From Myxococcales bacterium (GTDB lineage Bacteria > Myxococcota > Myxococcia > Myxococcales > Myxococcaceae), in assembly GCA_020846875.1 (NCBI GenBank), contig JADLDB010000160.1:1-64000 (forward strand): 64,000 nt of DNA. The letters run 5' to 3'. Each line of letters opens with the position of its first letter. Position 1 is the first letter of the stretch. Positions 25,997-36,772 of the stretch are shown here, piece by piece. A program made the position numbers and the translations under genes. The notes beneath the pieces were generated by a model, which saw only the letters and a program-made list of their open reading frames with translations, was not told where the DNA came from and ran no database searches.

Positions 25997-26572
25997 ATGG
26001 CTGAGTCGAACCCGCGACAGAGCATCGAGGACAAGGCCTGGGCCCTGGCCGAGCCGCTGCTCGCCGCGGAGGGGCTCGAGCTGCTCGACGTGGAGTTCGT
26101 CCGCGAGCACGGGTGGATCCTCCGCCTGTACATCGACGTCCCTGGCGACCAGGTGGGCGTCGATGAGTGCGCCATCGCCAGCCGCGCCGTGGATCGCGCG
26201 CTCGACGTCGAGGACTTCATCCCCCACGAGTACAGCCTCGAGGTGTCCAGCCCGGGGTTAAACCGCCCCTTGAGGAAGGCGAAGCACTTCGAGCAGGTGA
26301 AGGGCAAGCAGGTCCGAGTGAAGACGTACGGCCCGCTCTTCGAGCCCCCGCGGAAGAACTTCGTGGGCACCCTCACCGACGTGCAGCCCGAGGCCGTGGT
26401 GGTGGAGGTGGACGGCGCCGGCCCCTTCACCATCCCCCTCAAGGACATCGCCCGCGCCAACCTCGAGTTCGACTTCGAGGCGGACAAGGGCCAGAAGGCG
26501 GCGAAGCCCGGGAAGCCCGGGAAGCCAGGGAAGCACGGGAAGCTCGGCTCCCCGCCACCCGAGTCGCCGTAG
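25997..26572 (+). CDS. rimP: Ribosome maturation factor RimP
   Basis: 191 residues. It assists 30S maturation. The N-terminal alpha/beta domain (AEPLLAAEGLELLDVEFVRE, ILRLYIDVPG) and the VSSPGLNRPLRK signature before the C-terminal Sm-like barrel (FVGTLTDV, IPLKDIARANLEFDF) are clear. An added tail of repeated KPG units (about 165-191) is Lys/Pro/Gly-rich and probably disordered. It is the first gene of a run with nusA, rnpM and infB, the classical order across bacteria. The leader contains an intrinsic terminator. Confidence 0.95.
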   Translation: MAESNPRQSIEDKAWALAEPLLAAEGLELLDVEFVREHGWILRLYIDVPGDQVGVDECAIASRAVDRALDVEDFIPHEYSLEVSSPGLNRPLRKAKHFEQVKGKQVRVKTYGPLFEPPRKNFVGTLTDVQPEAVVVEVDGAGPFTIPLKDIARANLEFDFEADKGQKAAKPGKPGKPGKHGKLGSPPPESP

Positions 26573-26697
26573 CGCCGCCGTCGAAGAGCGCCAGCAGCAC
26601 CGAAGCCCACGCAACAAAGAAGAGCAGCACCCACAACCAAGCGCAGTGCACATACAGGTCCGCGAGCGCGGGCCGAGGAAGAGAAGGAGAAACTCCC

Positions 26698-28377
<1,680 letters not shown>

Positions 28378-28411
28378 TGGTCAGGCCGCTCGCTTCAGCG
28401 AGGACGGTGTG

Positions 28412-28678
28412 ATGACACAAGCCCACGCGCCGGAAAGGACGTGCGTGGGGTGCGGAAAGAAGCAGCCGAAGTCGCTGCTCCATCGGCTGGTGCTCAACGA
28501 GCAGCACCAGCCGGTGCTCGACAGGACGCAAGCCGCCCCTGGCAGGGGGGCGTACCTCTGCGGACCAGGCTGCCTCGCGGCGGCCATCAAGCGAAAGGCT
28601 CTCCAGCGGGCCTTCAAGATGCACGTGGCGCTGGATGTGGTGATCGACCTGGAGGCGGCCCTGCAGACGCGAAGCTGA
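28412..28678 (+). CDS. rnpM: RnpM / YlxR family RNA-binding protein
   Basis: 88 residues. It shows the family's N-terminal ERTCVGCGKK, a loop with the GRGAYLC signature and CLAAAIKRKALQRAF. The family sits between nusA and infB in many bacteria; the Bacillus member binds RNase P RNA and modulates its activity. The ATG at 28412 is preferred to an overlapping GTG at 28409. It lies 34 bp after nusA and 136 bp before infB. The gap to infB contains a T-rich stretch (28779-28786) but no convincing stem before it. Confidence 0.92.
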   Translation: MTQAHAPERTCVGCGKKQPKSLLHRLVLNEQHQPVLDRTQAAPGRGAYLCGPGCLAAAIKRKALQRAFKMHVALDVVIDLEAALQTRS

Positions 28679-28814
28679 AGCGCAGTAAGAGCTCTTCGTC
28701 CCTGACAGACGGTGCTGTGACGCCCCCGACACCGGGAGCCCATGGAACCGGCCGTTTCTCCCAGTCCATTCGCTGTTTTTTTCTTCCTTTCTGAAGTACG
28801 GGGGGCCCTGCCCT

Positions 28815-31640
28815 ATGTCCAAGAAGCGCGTTCACGAAATCGCCAAAGAGCTCAAGGAAGGCCACGGCATCGAGCTCGACAACAAGCAGGTCGTCACCGA
28901 GCTGCAGTCGCTCGGCTACGACGTGAAGAGTCACTCGTCGTCGCTGGAAGACGATCAGGCCGTCGCGGCGATCCAGAAGATCGTCGACAAGCGCAAGCCG
29001 AAGGCCCCGCCCGCACCGGTGGCCCCCAAGGGCTTCGTGGTCCGCCGCAAGGTGGGCGAAGGCCACACCACCACCGTCGTGGCGCCGCCGCACGCCCCCG
29101 TCGAGGTGGCGCCGCCTCCGCCGGCCCCCGTCGAGGCGCCCCTGCCGGCCGACTCGCACACCGCCGTCGCCACCGCGGTGCCGCCCGCCAACATGCCCCC
29201 GGCCACCGAGGCTCCCGCTGTGGCCGCCGCCGCGCCCGTCGCCGTGCCTCCCGTCGAGGCCACGGTGGTGCCTCCGCCCGCGGCAGCCCCTGCCGCCGTG
29301 GGCCCACGCGCCTCTGCGCCGCGCGCCGGCGTCCGCGCCTCGGCTCCCCGCCCCGGCGCCGTCACCACCGCCGCGCCGCCCCCGGTGGCCGTGCCGCCCA
29401 TCGTCCGGCCCGCGGGCACCGTCCCTCCGCGCGCCTCGGCGCCCCGGCCTGGCGTCACCGTGCGCTCGGCCGGCGTCGGCGCCACCGCCACCGGCCCCAC
29501 CACCCCGGCCGCGCCCACCCGCCCCACCGTCCCCACCGCCACCCAGGCCGTGGTGGTGAGCCGCCCCCTCATCCCCATCAAGCGCGTCACCCCCAGCCAG
29601 CCCCGGAAGTCCTTCCCCATGGCTCCGGGCAGGTCCGCCGTCGGCCAGGTGCGCGAGTTCAAGGTCGTCCCCAGCTTCGCCCCCGGTCAGCGGGAAGCGG
29701 GTGACGCCCGCGCCAAGGAGCGCGAGCGCAGGGGCACCGGCGCCCGCCGCGACCGCGACAAGGAGACCACCGCCACCACCGACATGCGGGAAATCATGTT
29801 CGGCCGCGTGGCGATCCCCATCCGCGGGAAGAAGCGCAAGCCCACCAAGAAGGGGATGAAGACGCAGATCACCGAGATGGCCGAGGAGAAGAAGGTCATC
29901 AAGGTGCAGGAGGGGATCACCGTCAGCGATCTCTCCCAGCGCATGGGCGTGAAGACGACCGAGCTCATCAAGAAGCTGATGCAGGGCGGCAAGATGGCCA
30001 CCGCCAACCAGATGATCGACGTCGAGACCGCCACCATCCTCGCCACCGACTTCGGCTGGACGGTGAAGAAGGTGGGCTTCGAGGTCGAGGACTTCCTGCC
30101 CCGGATCGAAGAGAAGCCCGAGGCGCTCATCGCCCGCCCGCCGGTGGTGACGGTGATGGGCCACGTCGACCACGGCAAGACGTCGCTGCTCGACGCGATC
30201 CGCCAGGCCAACGTGGCGGCCGGCGAGGCCGGCGGCATCACCCAGCACGTGGGCGCCTACACGGTGAAGTCCACGCAGGGCGACGTCACCTTCCTCGACA
30301 CGCCCGGCCACGAGGCCTTCTCGGCCATGCGCGCCCGCGGCGCCAACATCACCGACGTGGTGGTGCTGGTGGTGGCCGCCGACGACGGCGTGATGCCCCA
30401 GACGAAGGAGGCGATCAGCCACGCGCTCAAGGCCGAGGTGCCGATCGTCGTCGCCATCAACAAGATGGACCTGCCCGGCGCCAACCCGGACCGGGTGAAG
30501 AAAGAGCTCGCCGACGCGGGCCTGCTGCCCGAAGACTGGGGCGGTGAGACGATCACCGTACCGGTGTCCGCCAAGACGCGCATGGGCCTGGAGCTGCTGC
30601 TCGAGAACATCTCCCTGCAGGCCGAGGTGCTGGAGCTGCAGGCCAACCCCGATCGCCCGGCGGTGGGGACGATCCTCGAGGCGCGGCTGGAGAAGGGCCG
30701 CGGCCCGGTGGCCACCGTGCTGGTCCAGGAAGGCACCCTGAAGAAGGGCGACGCCGTGGTGTCCGGCATCAGCTACGGCCGGGTGCGGATGATGATGAAC
30801 GATCGCGGCGAGCTCATCGACGAGGTGAAGCCCGGCTACTCCGCCGAGGTGATCGGCCTGTCGACGGTGCCGGTGGCCGGTGACGTGGTCAACGCCGTGG
30901 CCGACGAGAAGGCGGCCAAGCAGATCTCAGATCACCGCGTCCTCAAGGGCCGGCAGGCCGAGGCCGGCAAGACGAGCCGCGAGACGCTGGACGATCTGCT
31001 GGCCCGGCAGAAGACGGCCGAGCAGAAGGAGCTCAAGATCGTCCTCAAGGCCGACGTGTCCGGCTCGCTGGAGGCGGTGGCCGACGCGATCAACAAGCTG
31101 TCCACGCCCAAGGTGAAGGTCACCATCGTCCAGAAGGGCGTGGGCATGATGACCGAGACGGACATCGGCAACGCCGAGGCCTTCGGCGCGGTGGTGGTGG
31201 GCTTCAACAGCCGCCCCGAGTCGGGCGCCGAGGCCGCCGCCAAGCAGAAGGAAGTCAAGTGGTCGACGTACGGCGTCATCTATGAGCTGCTCGACGTGGT
31301 GACGCACCAGATGGAAGACCTGCTCGAGCCGATCCGCACCGAGAAGAAGCTGGGCAAGGCCGAGGTGCGCAACCTCTTCAACGTGCCGAAGCTGGGCGTG
31401 GTGGCGGGCTCCGCCGTCACCGAAGGCGTGATCAAGCGCGCTGCCCACGCGCGCATCTGGCGGGCCAACAAGCAGATCTTCGAAGGCAAGCTGGCCAGCT
31501 TGAAGCGCTTCAAGGACGACGTGCGGGAAGTCGCCCAGGGCTACGAGTGCGGCATCGGCGTCGAGGGCTTCTCCGAGCTGCAGGCCGGCGACGTGATCGA
31601 GGCCTACGAGATCGAGGAGACGCGGCAGTCGCTCCACTGA
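28815..31640 (+). CDS. infB: Translation initiation factor IF-2
   Basis: 941 residues. This GTPase places initiator tRNA on the 30S subunit. An N-terminal IF2-N domain ([18 protein letters not shown]) is followed by a long Pro/Ala/Val-rich linker (about 60-280) typical of myxobacterial IF-2. A second IF2-N-like helical segment near 355-420 precedes the G domain: G1 GHVDHGKT at 449-456, [16 protein letters not shown] and NKMD. Domains II-IV follow, ending [11 protein letters not shown]. It is 174 bp from the gene before in coding terms only because of a leader of 136 bp, so a secondary promoter is possible. Confidence 0.97.
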   Translation: MSKKRVHEIAKELKEGHGIELDNKQVVTELQSLGYDVKSHSSSLEDDQAVAAIQKIVDKRKPKAPPAPVAPKGFVVRRKVGEGHTTTVVAPPHAPVEVAPPPPAPVEAPLPADSHTAVATAVPPANMPPATEAPAVAAAAPVAVPPVEATVVPPPAAAPAAVGPRASAPRAGVRASAPRPGAVTTAAPPPVAVPPIVRPAGTVPPRASAPRPGVTVRSAGVGATATGPTTPAAPTRPTVPTATQAVVVSRPLIPIKRVTPSQPRKSFPMAPGRSAVGQVREFKVVPSFAPGQREAGDARAKERERRGTGARRDRDKETTATTDMREIMFGRVAIPIRGKKRKPTKKGMKTQITEMAEEKKVIKVQEGITVSDLSQRMGVKTTELIKKLMQGGKMATANQMIDVETATILATDFGWTVKKVGFEVEDFLPRIEEKPEALIARPPVVTVMGHVDHGKTSLLDAIRQANVAAGEAGGITQHVGAYTVKSTQGDVTFLDTPGHEAFSAMRARGANITDVVVLVVAADDGVMPQTKEAISHALKAEVPIVVAINKMDLPGANPDRVKKELADAGLLPEDWGGETITVPVSAKTRMGLELLLENISLQAEVLELQANPDRPAVGTILEARLEKGRGPVATVLVQEGTLKKGDAVVSGISYGRVRMMMNDRGELIDEVKPGYSAEVIGLSTVPVAGDVVNAVADEKAAKQISDHRVLKGRQAEAGKTSRETLDDLLARQKTAEQKELKIVLKADVSGSLEAVADAINKLSTPKVKVTIVQKGVGMMTETDIGNAEAFGAVVVGFNSRPESGAEAAAKQKEVKWSTYGVIYELLDVVTHQMEDLLEPIRTEKKLGKAEVRNLFNVPKLGVVAGSAVTEGVIKRAAHARIWRANKQIFEGKLASLKRFKDDVREVAQGYECGIGVEGFSELQAGDVIEAYEIEETRQSLH

Positions 31641-31669
31641 AGTGAGGCGTTGTTGGCGTGCGCGGGCCC

Positions 31670-31692
31670 TTTCCTGACACACTGTCAGGAAA
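31670..31692. repeat. Perfect ten-base inverted repeat between infB and ylxP
   Basis: TTTCCTGACA (31670-31679) and TGTCAGGAAA (31683-31692) flank CAC. It lies 30 bp after the infB stop and 32 bp before the ylxP start. No T tract follows, so an operator or an mRNA processing/stability hairpin fits better than a terminator. Confidence 0.7.
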
Positions 31693-31723
31693 GCAGCCCG
31701 CGTGGTCGTCCGTCGGAGTCGTC

Positions 31724-32266
31724 ATGTTCGTCTGCGTCGCCCGCTTGACCCTCGACATCCCCGCCGCCGCGTCGCTCAAGGCGAAGCGGCAGGTGCTGCG
31801 CCGTGTCACCGATCGCGTCAAGGCGAAGTTCAACGTCGCCGTCGCCGAGGTGGAAGACAACGACGTGTGGAACCGGGCGGTGGTGGCCCTGGCGGTGGTG
31901 GGCAACGAGCGCCGCCACGTCAACGAGCAGATGGACAAGATCCTCCAGTTCATCGACGACCTCTACGTGGCCCCGGTGGCCTCGAGGGAGCTGGAAATCC
32001 TCGCCTTCGGGGAAGATCTGTTCGCCGGCGGCTCTGGGGTGGAACCCGGGCTCCTCACCATCCCCAGAGGCGAGCGCTCCCTGGCCGAGGCGGAAGGGCT
32101 GGGCGCGTGGGAGACGCGGCACGAGCGGCAGGTGCCTCCGCCCACCCCCTCGGCGCCGGGCGGCAAGAAGGGCGTGGTGAAGAAGGACAAGCTGTCGCTC
32201 GACGACGCCCGGGCGCTGGCCCGCGGCCTGCGCAACCGGCGGGAGTGGGAGAAAGGCAAGCCATGA
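31724..32266 (+). CDS. ylxP: DUF503 / YlxP-like protein with C-terminal extension
   Basis: 180 residues. The first about 95 are a standard DUF503 domain ([45 protein letters not shown] in parts), a small ferredoxin-like fold usually 90-110 residues long and encoded between infB and rbfA. It is thought to act in ribosome assembly. The extra about 85 residues are charged, Pro-rich and end in a basic helix ([18 protein letters not shown]-like). The ATG at 31724 was chosen because upstream codons encode non-conserved sequence across the inverted repeat. The stop overlaps the rbfA start (ATGA). Confidence 0.88.
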   Translation: MFVCVARLTLDIPAAASLKAKRQVLRRVTDRVKAKFNVAVAEVEDNDVWNRAVVALAVVGNERRHVNEQMDKILQFIDDLYVAPVASRELEILAFGEDLFAGGSGVEPGLLTIPRGERSLAEAEGLGAWETRHERQVPPPTPSAPGGKKGVVKKDKLSLDDARALARGLRNRREWEKGKP

Positions 32267-32622
32267 GCACCTCCATCCGCGTGGAGCGCGTCGCCCAGGA
32301 GATCCAGGCCGCGGTGGCCGACCTCCTCACCCGAGGCCAGCTCAAGGACCCAAGGGTGGGCTTCATCACCATCACCGGGGTGAAGGTGTCGCCCGATCTC
32401 TCCACCGCGCAGATCTTCTATTCGATGCTGGGCAGCGAAGAGGAGCGGGCCCAGACGCAGAAGGGCCTCGACGCCGCCAAGGGCTTCGTGCGCCGGGAGG
32501 TGACGCGGCGGGTGAAGCTGCGCGTCTCCCCCGAGGTCTTCTTCCGCTTCGACAAGTCGCTCGACGAAGGTGACAAGATCGAGCGCCTGCTCAAGGAGGT
32601 CCGGACCAAGGAGGGGTGGTGA
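32263..32622 (+). CDS. rbfA: Ribosome-binding factor A
   Basis: 119 residues. It is a KH-fold 30S maturation and cold-adaptation factor. Family landmarks are [31 protein letters not shown], and the end [24 protein letters not shown] (parts). It overlaps the ylxP stop by ATGA and ends 23 bp before truB. Together with rimP, infB and truB it makes a near-complete conserved translation-factor cluster. Confidence 0.96.
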   Translation: MSTSIRVERVAQEIQAAVADLLTRGQLKDPRVGFITITGVKVSPDLSTAQIFYSMLGSEEERAQTQKGLDAAKGFVRREVTRRVKLRVSPEVFFRFDKSLDEGDKIERLLKEVRTKEGW

Positions 32623-32645
32623 GCCTGCCACCTCGAGGTGACGCG

Positions 32646-33518
32646 ATGAACGGCGTGCTGGTGGTGGACAAGCCGCAGGGCCTCACGTCCTTCGACGTGG
32701 TGCGGTTGGTCCGCCGCGCGCTGGGCGTGAAGAAGGCCGGCCACACCGGCACGCTCGATCCGCTGGCCACCGGCGTTCTGCCCGTCTGCGTGGGCGACGC
32801 CACGCGGATCGCCCAGTTCATCACCGAGGCCACCAAGGCCTACGACGCCACCGTCCGCCTGGGGATCACCACCGACACGCTGGACGCGGAAGGGAAGGTG
32901 GAGCAGCAGCGCCCGGTGCCCCCCGTCACCCGCGAGCTGCTCGAGGTGGCCCTGAGCCGCTTCCGCGGCGCCTTCCCTCAGACGCCGCCCATGTACTCCG
33001 CGGTGAAGGTGAACGGCCGCCGGCTGTATGAATTGGCCCGCGCGGGGGAGCAGGTGGAGCGCGCTCCCCGCCTGGTGACCGTCTTCGAGCTCACCCTGCG
33101 CGACTTCTCCGCCGACGAGCTCAAGCTGTCGGTGCGCTGCAGCAAGGGCTTCTTCGTGCGCAGCCTGGCGGCCGACCTGGGCGAGGCCCTGGGCTGCGGC
33201 GCCCACCTCACCGCCCTGCGTCGCACCCAGTCCGGCCCCTTCACCCTGGCCCAGGCGCTCCCTCTGGCCGAGGTGCAGGCCAAAGGCCCAGCGCTGGCGG
33301 CCTGCCTGGTGTCCCTGGCCGACGCCCTGGTCGACGTGCCCGAGCTGGTGGTGGGCGCCGCCGAAGCCGAGCGCGTGCGCCATGGCGGGCTGGTGGAGGT
33401 GCCCGCCTCCCTCGCCGGCCTCTTCCAGGTGCTGGGCCCCGCCCGCGAGTTGCTTGCCCTCGCCGACGCAGAGCGTGGCAGACTCCGCTACCGGCGGGTG
33501 TTGACCCGCGAGGGATGA
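32646..33518 (+). CDS. truB: tRNA pseudouridine(55) synthase TruB
   Basis: 290 residues. It makes pseudouridine 55 in the T loop of tRNAs. Catalytic Asp38 lies in the signature GHTGTLDPLATG. Other family blocks are VDKPQGLTSFDVV, PPMYSAVKVNG-type and the thumb/PUA-like C-terminal region. The ATG at 32646 lies downstream of a GAGGTG site, while an in-frame start at 32616 overlaps rbfA and adds non-conserved residues. Its stop overlaps the next gene (ATGA). Confidence 0.96.
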   Translation: MNGVLVVDKPQGLTSFDVVRLVRRALGVKKAGHTGTLDPLATGVLPVCVGDATRIAQFITEATKAYDATVRLGITTDTLDAEGKVEQQRPVPPVTRELLEVALSRFRGAFPQTPPMYSAVKVNGRRLYELARAGEQVERAPRLVTVFELTLRDFSADELKLSVRCSKGFFVRSLAADLGEALGCGAHLTALRRTQSGPFTLAQALPLAEVQAKGPALAACLVSLADALVDVPELVVGAAEAERVRHGGLVEVPASLAGLFQVLGPARELLALADAERGRLRYRRVLTREG

Positions 33519-33772
33519 ACGTCACCGTCATCATTCCCAAGCCGCTCCAGGCCGCCTGCGAAGGGCGGGCGCGGATCGAGCTGGGCGTGCCCCCCTCCAG
33601 CGACGTGGCCGATGTGCTCCAGACGCTCATGGCCCTGTACCCCGGCCTCAAGGCCTTCGTGGCCAACGAGAAGCGCCCCATGAAGCAGCACTTCGGGGTG
33701 GCTCAGGCCGGCCCCACGCTGTTCCTCTTCACCAGCACCTCCGGTGGCCTCGCCCCCGGGAAACGCGCCTGA
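33515..33772 (+). CDS. MoaD/ThiS-like ubiquitin-fold protein
   Basis: 85 residues. The pattern MNVTVIIPKPLQAACEGRARIELG ... VADVLQTLMALYPGLKAFV (parts) fits a beta-grasp sulphur-carrier fold. In contrast to working MoaD/ThiS proteins the chain does not end in Gly-Gly: the GG is at 78-79 of an 85-residue product ending LAPGKRA, so processing would be needed or the sulphur-carrier role is lost. It is coupled to truB by ATGA overlap. A link to tRNA thiolation is conceivable by position. Confidence 0.65.
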   Translation: MNVTVIIPKPLQAACEGRARIELGVPPSSDVADVLQTLMALYPGLKAFVANEKRPMKQHFGVAQAGPTLFLFTSTSGGLAPGKRA

Positions 33773-33832
33773 GATCAAGGGGCTGCGCGTCTTGAAGAAG
33801 CGGGAAGCGGGGCGTAGGGTGCCGCCTCACCC

Positions 33833-36268
33833 ATGCCTGACCCTGCCAGTCACGACGACCAGGAGCGGCCCGGGCCCCTTGTACCGCCGTGGAAGGGGCT
33901 GCCGCGCCCGCTGGTGTTGGGGGGCCTGCTGGTGGGGGTGGCGCTGGGTTCCGCCTTCCTGATGTCGCCGGGGCTGTCGGGCCGGCGGCTGCCGGACTTG
34001 ACCGAGGAGGACGTGGGGCGCCCCTTCCGCGCCTCTTCGGTGGCGGGCTTCAAGGCCAGCCGGGACTTCGAGGTGGCCGACGAGGCCCGCACCCAGGCGC
34101 GCCGGGAGGAGGCTCGCCAGCGGGTCCGCCCGGTGTTCGATCTCGATCCCTCCATCGAGTCGAAGGTGAAGAAGGGGGTGCGCGAGGCCTTCGGCGAGCT
34201 GCAGGACGCAGCCACCCTGCACCTGGAGAAGCACCCGCCGGCCGATCCCACCCGCCGGCCGGAGAAGGGCTCGAAGGAGGAGCAGGAGCTGCTGGCGGCG
34301 CTGTCCAAGGTGCGCGATCGCTTCGAGGCCCACGCCGTGCTGCCCGACGACGAGGACTTCGAGGTGCTGGCCCAGGCCCGCTTCGCGCCCGAGCTGGAGC
34401 AGGCGGTGGTGAGCCTGATCGAGCTGGCTTACCGCGCCAAGGTGGTGGCCAACCGGGACGAGCTGTCCCGCATCGACGCCAACGGGATCACCGTGCGCCT
34501 GCTGGGCGCCCCCACCGAGTTCGAGATGTCCACGGCCTCGCCTGCGGTGATGGATCTTCGCGAGGCGGCGGCGGAGCTGGATCGCTTCGCCTCGGTGCCG
34601 GGGAACCTCCTGCCCGAGGCGCCGGTGCCGCTGCGCCGCGCGGTGCTGCGCCTGGCCCGCAAACAGGTGCGCGTCAACCTCACCGTCAACATCGCGGAGA
34701 CGGAGTCGCGGCGCCGGCAGGCCTTCGAGGCGGTGAAGCCGGTGGTCATCAGCATCAAGAAGGGGCAGCGGCTGATCGGCGACGGCGAGCTGATCAACGA
34801 GACGCACCTGTTGGTGCTGAAGGGGCTGCGCACCCAGATGAACGAGCTGGATCTGCTCCAGCTCCAGCTGGGCGGGGCGGGGGTGGTGGCGCTCCTGGTG
34901 GCGGGCGGGTGGCTCTTCTTCCGAACCGCGCTGCGGCGCTTCCGGCCGTCGCGGCGGGACGCGGCCTTCATGGCGCTGCTGGCGCTGGTGCTGCAGGGCG
35001 CCCTGCACCTGTGGGTGTTGATCGCCGACGCTGTGCACGATCGCTACCCCTCGTTGCCGGTGGAGGCGCTGCACTTCGCCTTCCCGGTGGCCGCGGGCGC
35101 CATGCTGGTGCGCTTCGTGCTGTCCGAGGAGTGCGCGCTCTTCTTCGCGCTCATCTTCAGTGCGCTGGCGGGGGTGATGCTGGGCAACTCGCTGCCCTTC
35201 GCGCTCTTCGCGCTGCTCACCTCGCTGGTGGCGTCGGATCGGATCGCCCGGGCCAAGGATCGCGCGGGCATCTTCCGCTCGGGCGTGGCGGTGGGGGTGG
35301 TGGCCCTGGGCATGGTTGTCTTCCTGGGGCTCGCGGGCGGCAAGGGCGTGGGGGCCGAGACGGTGCTGGGCGGGGTGTTCGCCTTCGTGGCGGCGGGCAT
35401 GGCGGTGCCGATGCTGGTGCTGGCGCTGACGCCGCTGGTGGAGACGGCGTTCGGCTACGCCTCGGACATCAAGCTGCTGGAGCTGGCGAACTTGAACCAC
35501 CCGGCGTTGAAGGAGCTGGTGCTGAACGCGCCGGGCACCTACCACCACAGCATCGTGATGGGCTCGCTGGTGGAGGCGGCGGCCGAGGCGATCGGCGCCA
35601 ACCCGCTGCTGGCGCGCAGCTGCGCCTACTACCACGACATCGGCAAGGGCCGGAACCCGGCCTACTTCGGGGAGAACCAGAAGGGGGAGAACCCGCACGA
35701 CACGATGGCGCCGCCGATGAGCGCGGCGGTCATCAAGCGCCACGTCAGCGAGGGGCTGGACATGGCGCGGCAGTACAAGCTGCCGCAGCGGGTGGCGGCG
35801 GCGATCCCCGAGCACCACGGGACGCGGCTGGTGGGCTTCTTCTTCCACAAGGCGCAGAAGGAGCTGGAGGCGAAGGGGGAAGGGCGGGAGGGCCTGGTCG
35901 ACGTGCCCTTCCGCTACCCGGGGCCAAGGCCGCAGTCGCGCGAGACGGCGCTGGTGATGATCGCCGACGCCTGCGAGGCGGCGAGCCGGTCGATGGCGGA
36001 GCCGAGCGCCGAGAAGCTGCACGCGCTGGTGCAGCGGATGATCAACCTGATCTTCAGCGAGGGGCAGCTGGACGAGTGCGATCTGACGCTGAAGGATCTG
36101 CACCTGATCGCCGTGTCCTTCACGCGCACGCTGGAAGGCATCTACCACGCGCGGCCGTCGTACCCGGCGGGCGCGGTGGGCGGCGGGAAGCCTCCGGCGA
36201 GCGAGGTGGTGAAGCAGTCGCTGACGGTGGTGAAGGGCGATGGGCCGCAGAAGCGCGCCAACCCGTAG
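33833..36268 (+). CDS. pgpH: PgpH-type 7TM-HD cyclic-di-AMP phosphodiesterase
   Basis: 811 residues. An N-terminal membrane segment (about 28-47) is followed by a large extracytoplasmic 7TMR-HDED domain (about 50-330), then seven hydrophobic segments (about 345-555) and a C-terminal cytoplasmic HD domain. Metal/catalytic residues include H601-D602 (YYHDIGKG), an AIPEHHG block and a DACEA helix. PgpH hydrolyses c-di-AMP to pApA in Bacillus and Listeria. The neighbouring ybeY is the usual partner gene in this family, supporting the call. It starts 60 bp after the MoaD-like gene. Confidence 0.92.
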   Translation: MPDPASHDDQERPGPLVPPWKGLPRPLVLGGLLVGVALGSAFLMSPGLSGRRLPDLTEEDVGRPFRASSVAGFKASRDFEVADEARTQARREEARQRVRPVFDLDPSIESKVKKGVREAFGELQDAATLHLEKHPPADPTRRPEKGSKEEQELLAALSKVRDRFEAHAVLPDDEDFEVLAQARFAPELEQAVVSLIELAYRAKVVANRDELSRIDANGITVRLLGAPTEFEMSTASPAVMDLREAAAELDRFASVPGNLLPEAPVPLRRAVLRLARKQVRVNLTVNIAETESRRRQAFEAVKPVVISIKKGQRLIGDGELINETHLLVLKGLRTQMNELDLLQLQLGGAGVVALLVAGGWLFFRTALRRFRPSRRDAAFMALLALVLQGALHLWVLIADAVHDRYPSLPVEALHFAFPVAAGAMLVRFVLSEECALFFALIFSALAGVMLGNSLPFALFALLTSLVASDRIARAKDRAGIFRSGVAVGVVALGMVVFLGLAGGKGVGAETVLGGVFAFVAAGMAVPMLVLALTPLVETAFGYASDIKLLELANLNHPALKELVLNAPGTYHHSIVMGSLVEAAAEAIGANPLLARSCAYYHDIGKGRNPAYFGENQKGENPHDTMAPPMSAAVIKRHVSEGLDMARQYKLPQRVAAAIPEHHGTRLVGFFFHKAQKELEAKGEGREGLVDVPFRYPGPRPQSRETALVMIADACEAASRSMAEPSAEKLHALVQRMINLIFSEGQLDECDLTLKDLHLIAVSFTRTLEGIYHARPSYPAGAVGGGKPPASEVVKQSLTVVKGDGPQKRANP

Positions 36269-36767
36269 CTCGGGAACATCCTCCCTCTCCCCCGTCGGGG
36301 CAGGGGGCCGGGGTGAGGGGAAGGACCTCAACCGGATCCTCACCAACAAGAAGTCTGTGCACCTGACGAAGCTCTCCTCGCTGGCGCGCGCCTTCCTGGA
36401 CGAGCTCGGCCTGACCGCGGTGGAGCTCTCCTTGTCCCTCGTGACTGACGCGGAAATCCGCCGGTTGAACCGTGAGTGGCGCAGCCTGGACAGGCCCACC
36501 GACGTCCTCTCCTTTCCCGCGGGCGACTCCCCGGCACCGGGCCTCCTGCCGCTGGGCGACGTGATCATCTCCCTGGACACGGCGCGTCGGGCGGCGAAGA
36601 CGTTCCGCTCTACCCTGGAGCGCGAGCTGGCCCTCTACCTCGCGCACGGCCTGCTGCACCTGCTGGGGCACGATCACCACACCAGGACGGCCGCGCGGCG
36701 GATGGAGCGCGAGGAGCGGCGGCTCCTCGGCCACGCGGGCATGCTGTCGCGCTCGGACGAGCTCTGA
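36240..36767 (+). CDS. ybeY: Endoribonuclease YbeY
   Basis: A zinc-dependent single-strand RNase acting in 16S 3'-end processing and ribosome quality control. The metal site [11 protein letters not shown] starts at residue 136 in this numbering (H136, H140, H146), preceded by PTDVLSFP. The start is uncertain. The ATG at 36240 lies inside the end of pgpH and gives 175 residues, whose codons 12-28 cross a GGGG/CCCC palindrome. A GTG at 36357 would give a short 136-residue form. Family N termini are intermediate in length. It converges with a transporter gene 5 bp downstream. Confidence 0.88.
   Translation: MGRRSAPTRSSGTSSLSPVGAGGRGEGKDLNRILTNKKSVHLTKLSSLARAFLDELGLTAVELSLSLVTDAEIRRLNREWRSLDRPTDVLSFPAGDSPAPGLLPLGDVIISLDTARRAAKTFRSTLERELALYLAHGLLHLLGHDHHTRTAARRMEREERRLLGHAGMLSRSDEL
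36283..36320. repeat. CCCTCTCCCC / GGGG-rich imperfect palindrome
   Basis: ccctctcccccgtcggggca followed by gggggccggggtgagggg forms an imperfect hairpin just after the pgpH stop. It resembles elements at 8792, 41354 and 63574 and may be a dispersed repeat or a weak terminator. Confidence 0.5.
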
Positions 36768-36772
36768 AGGGC

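Noticed and set aside
25990-26030. tRNA-like T-arm on the minus strand (gcgggttcgactc)
   Set aside because: The flanking bases do not pair into a T stem and no acceptor or anticodon arm is found; it is the start of rimP.
28735-28786. Terminator before infB suggested by a run of eight Ts
   Set aside because: The nearest stem (GGGAG/CTCCC) is only five bases with a long loop and lies about 17 bases from the T run.
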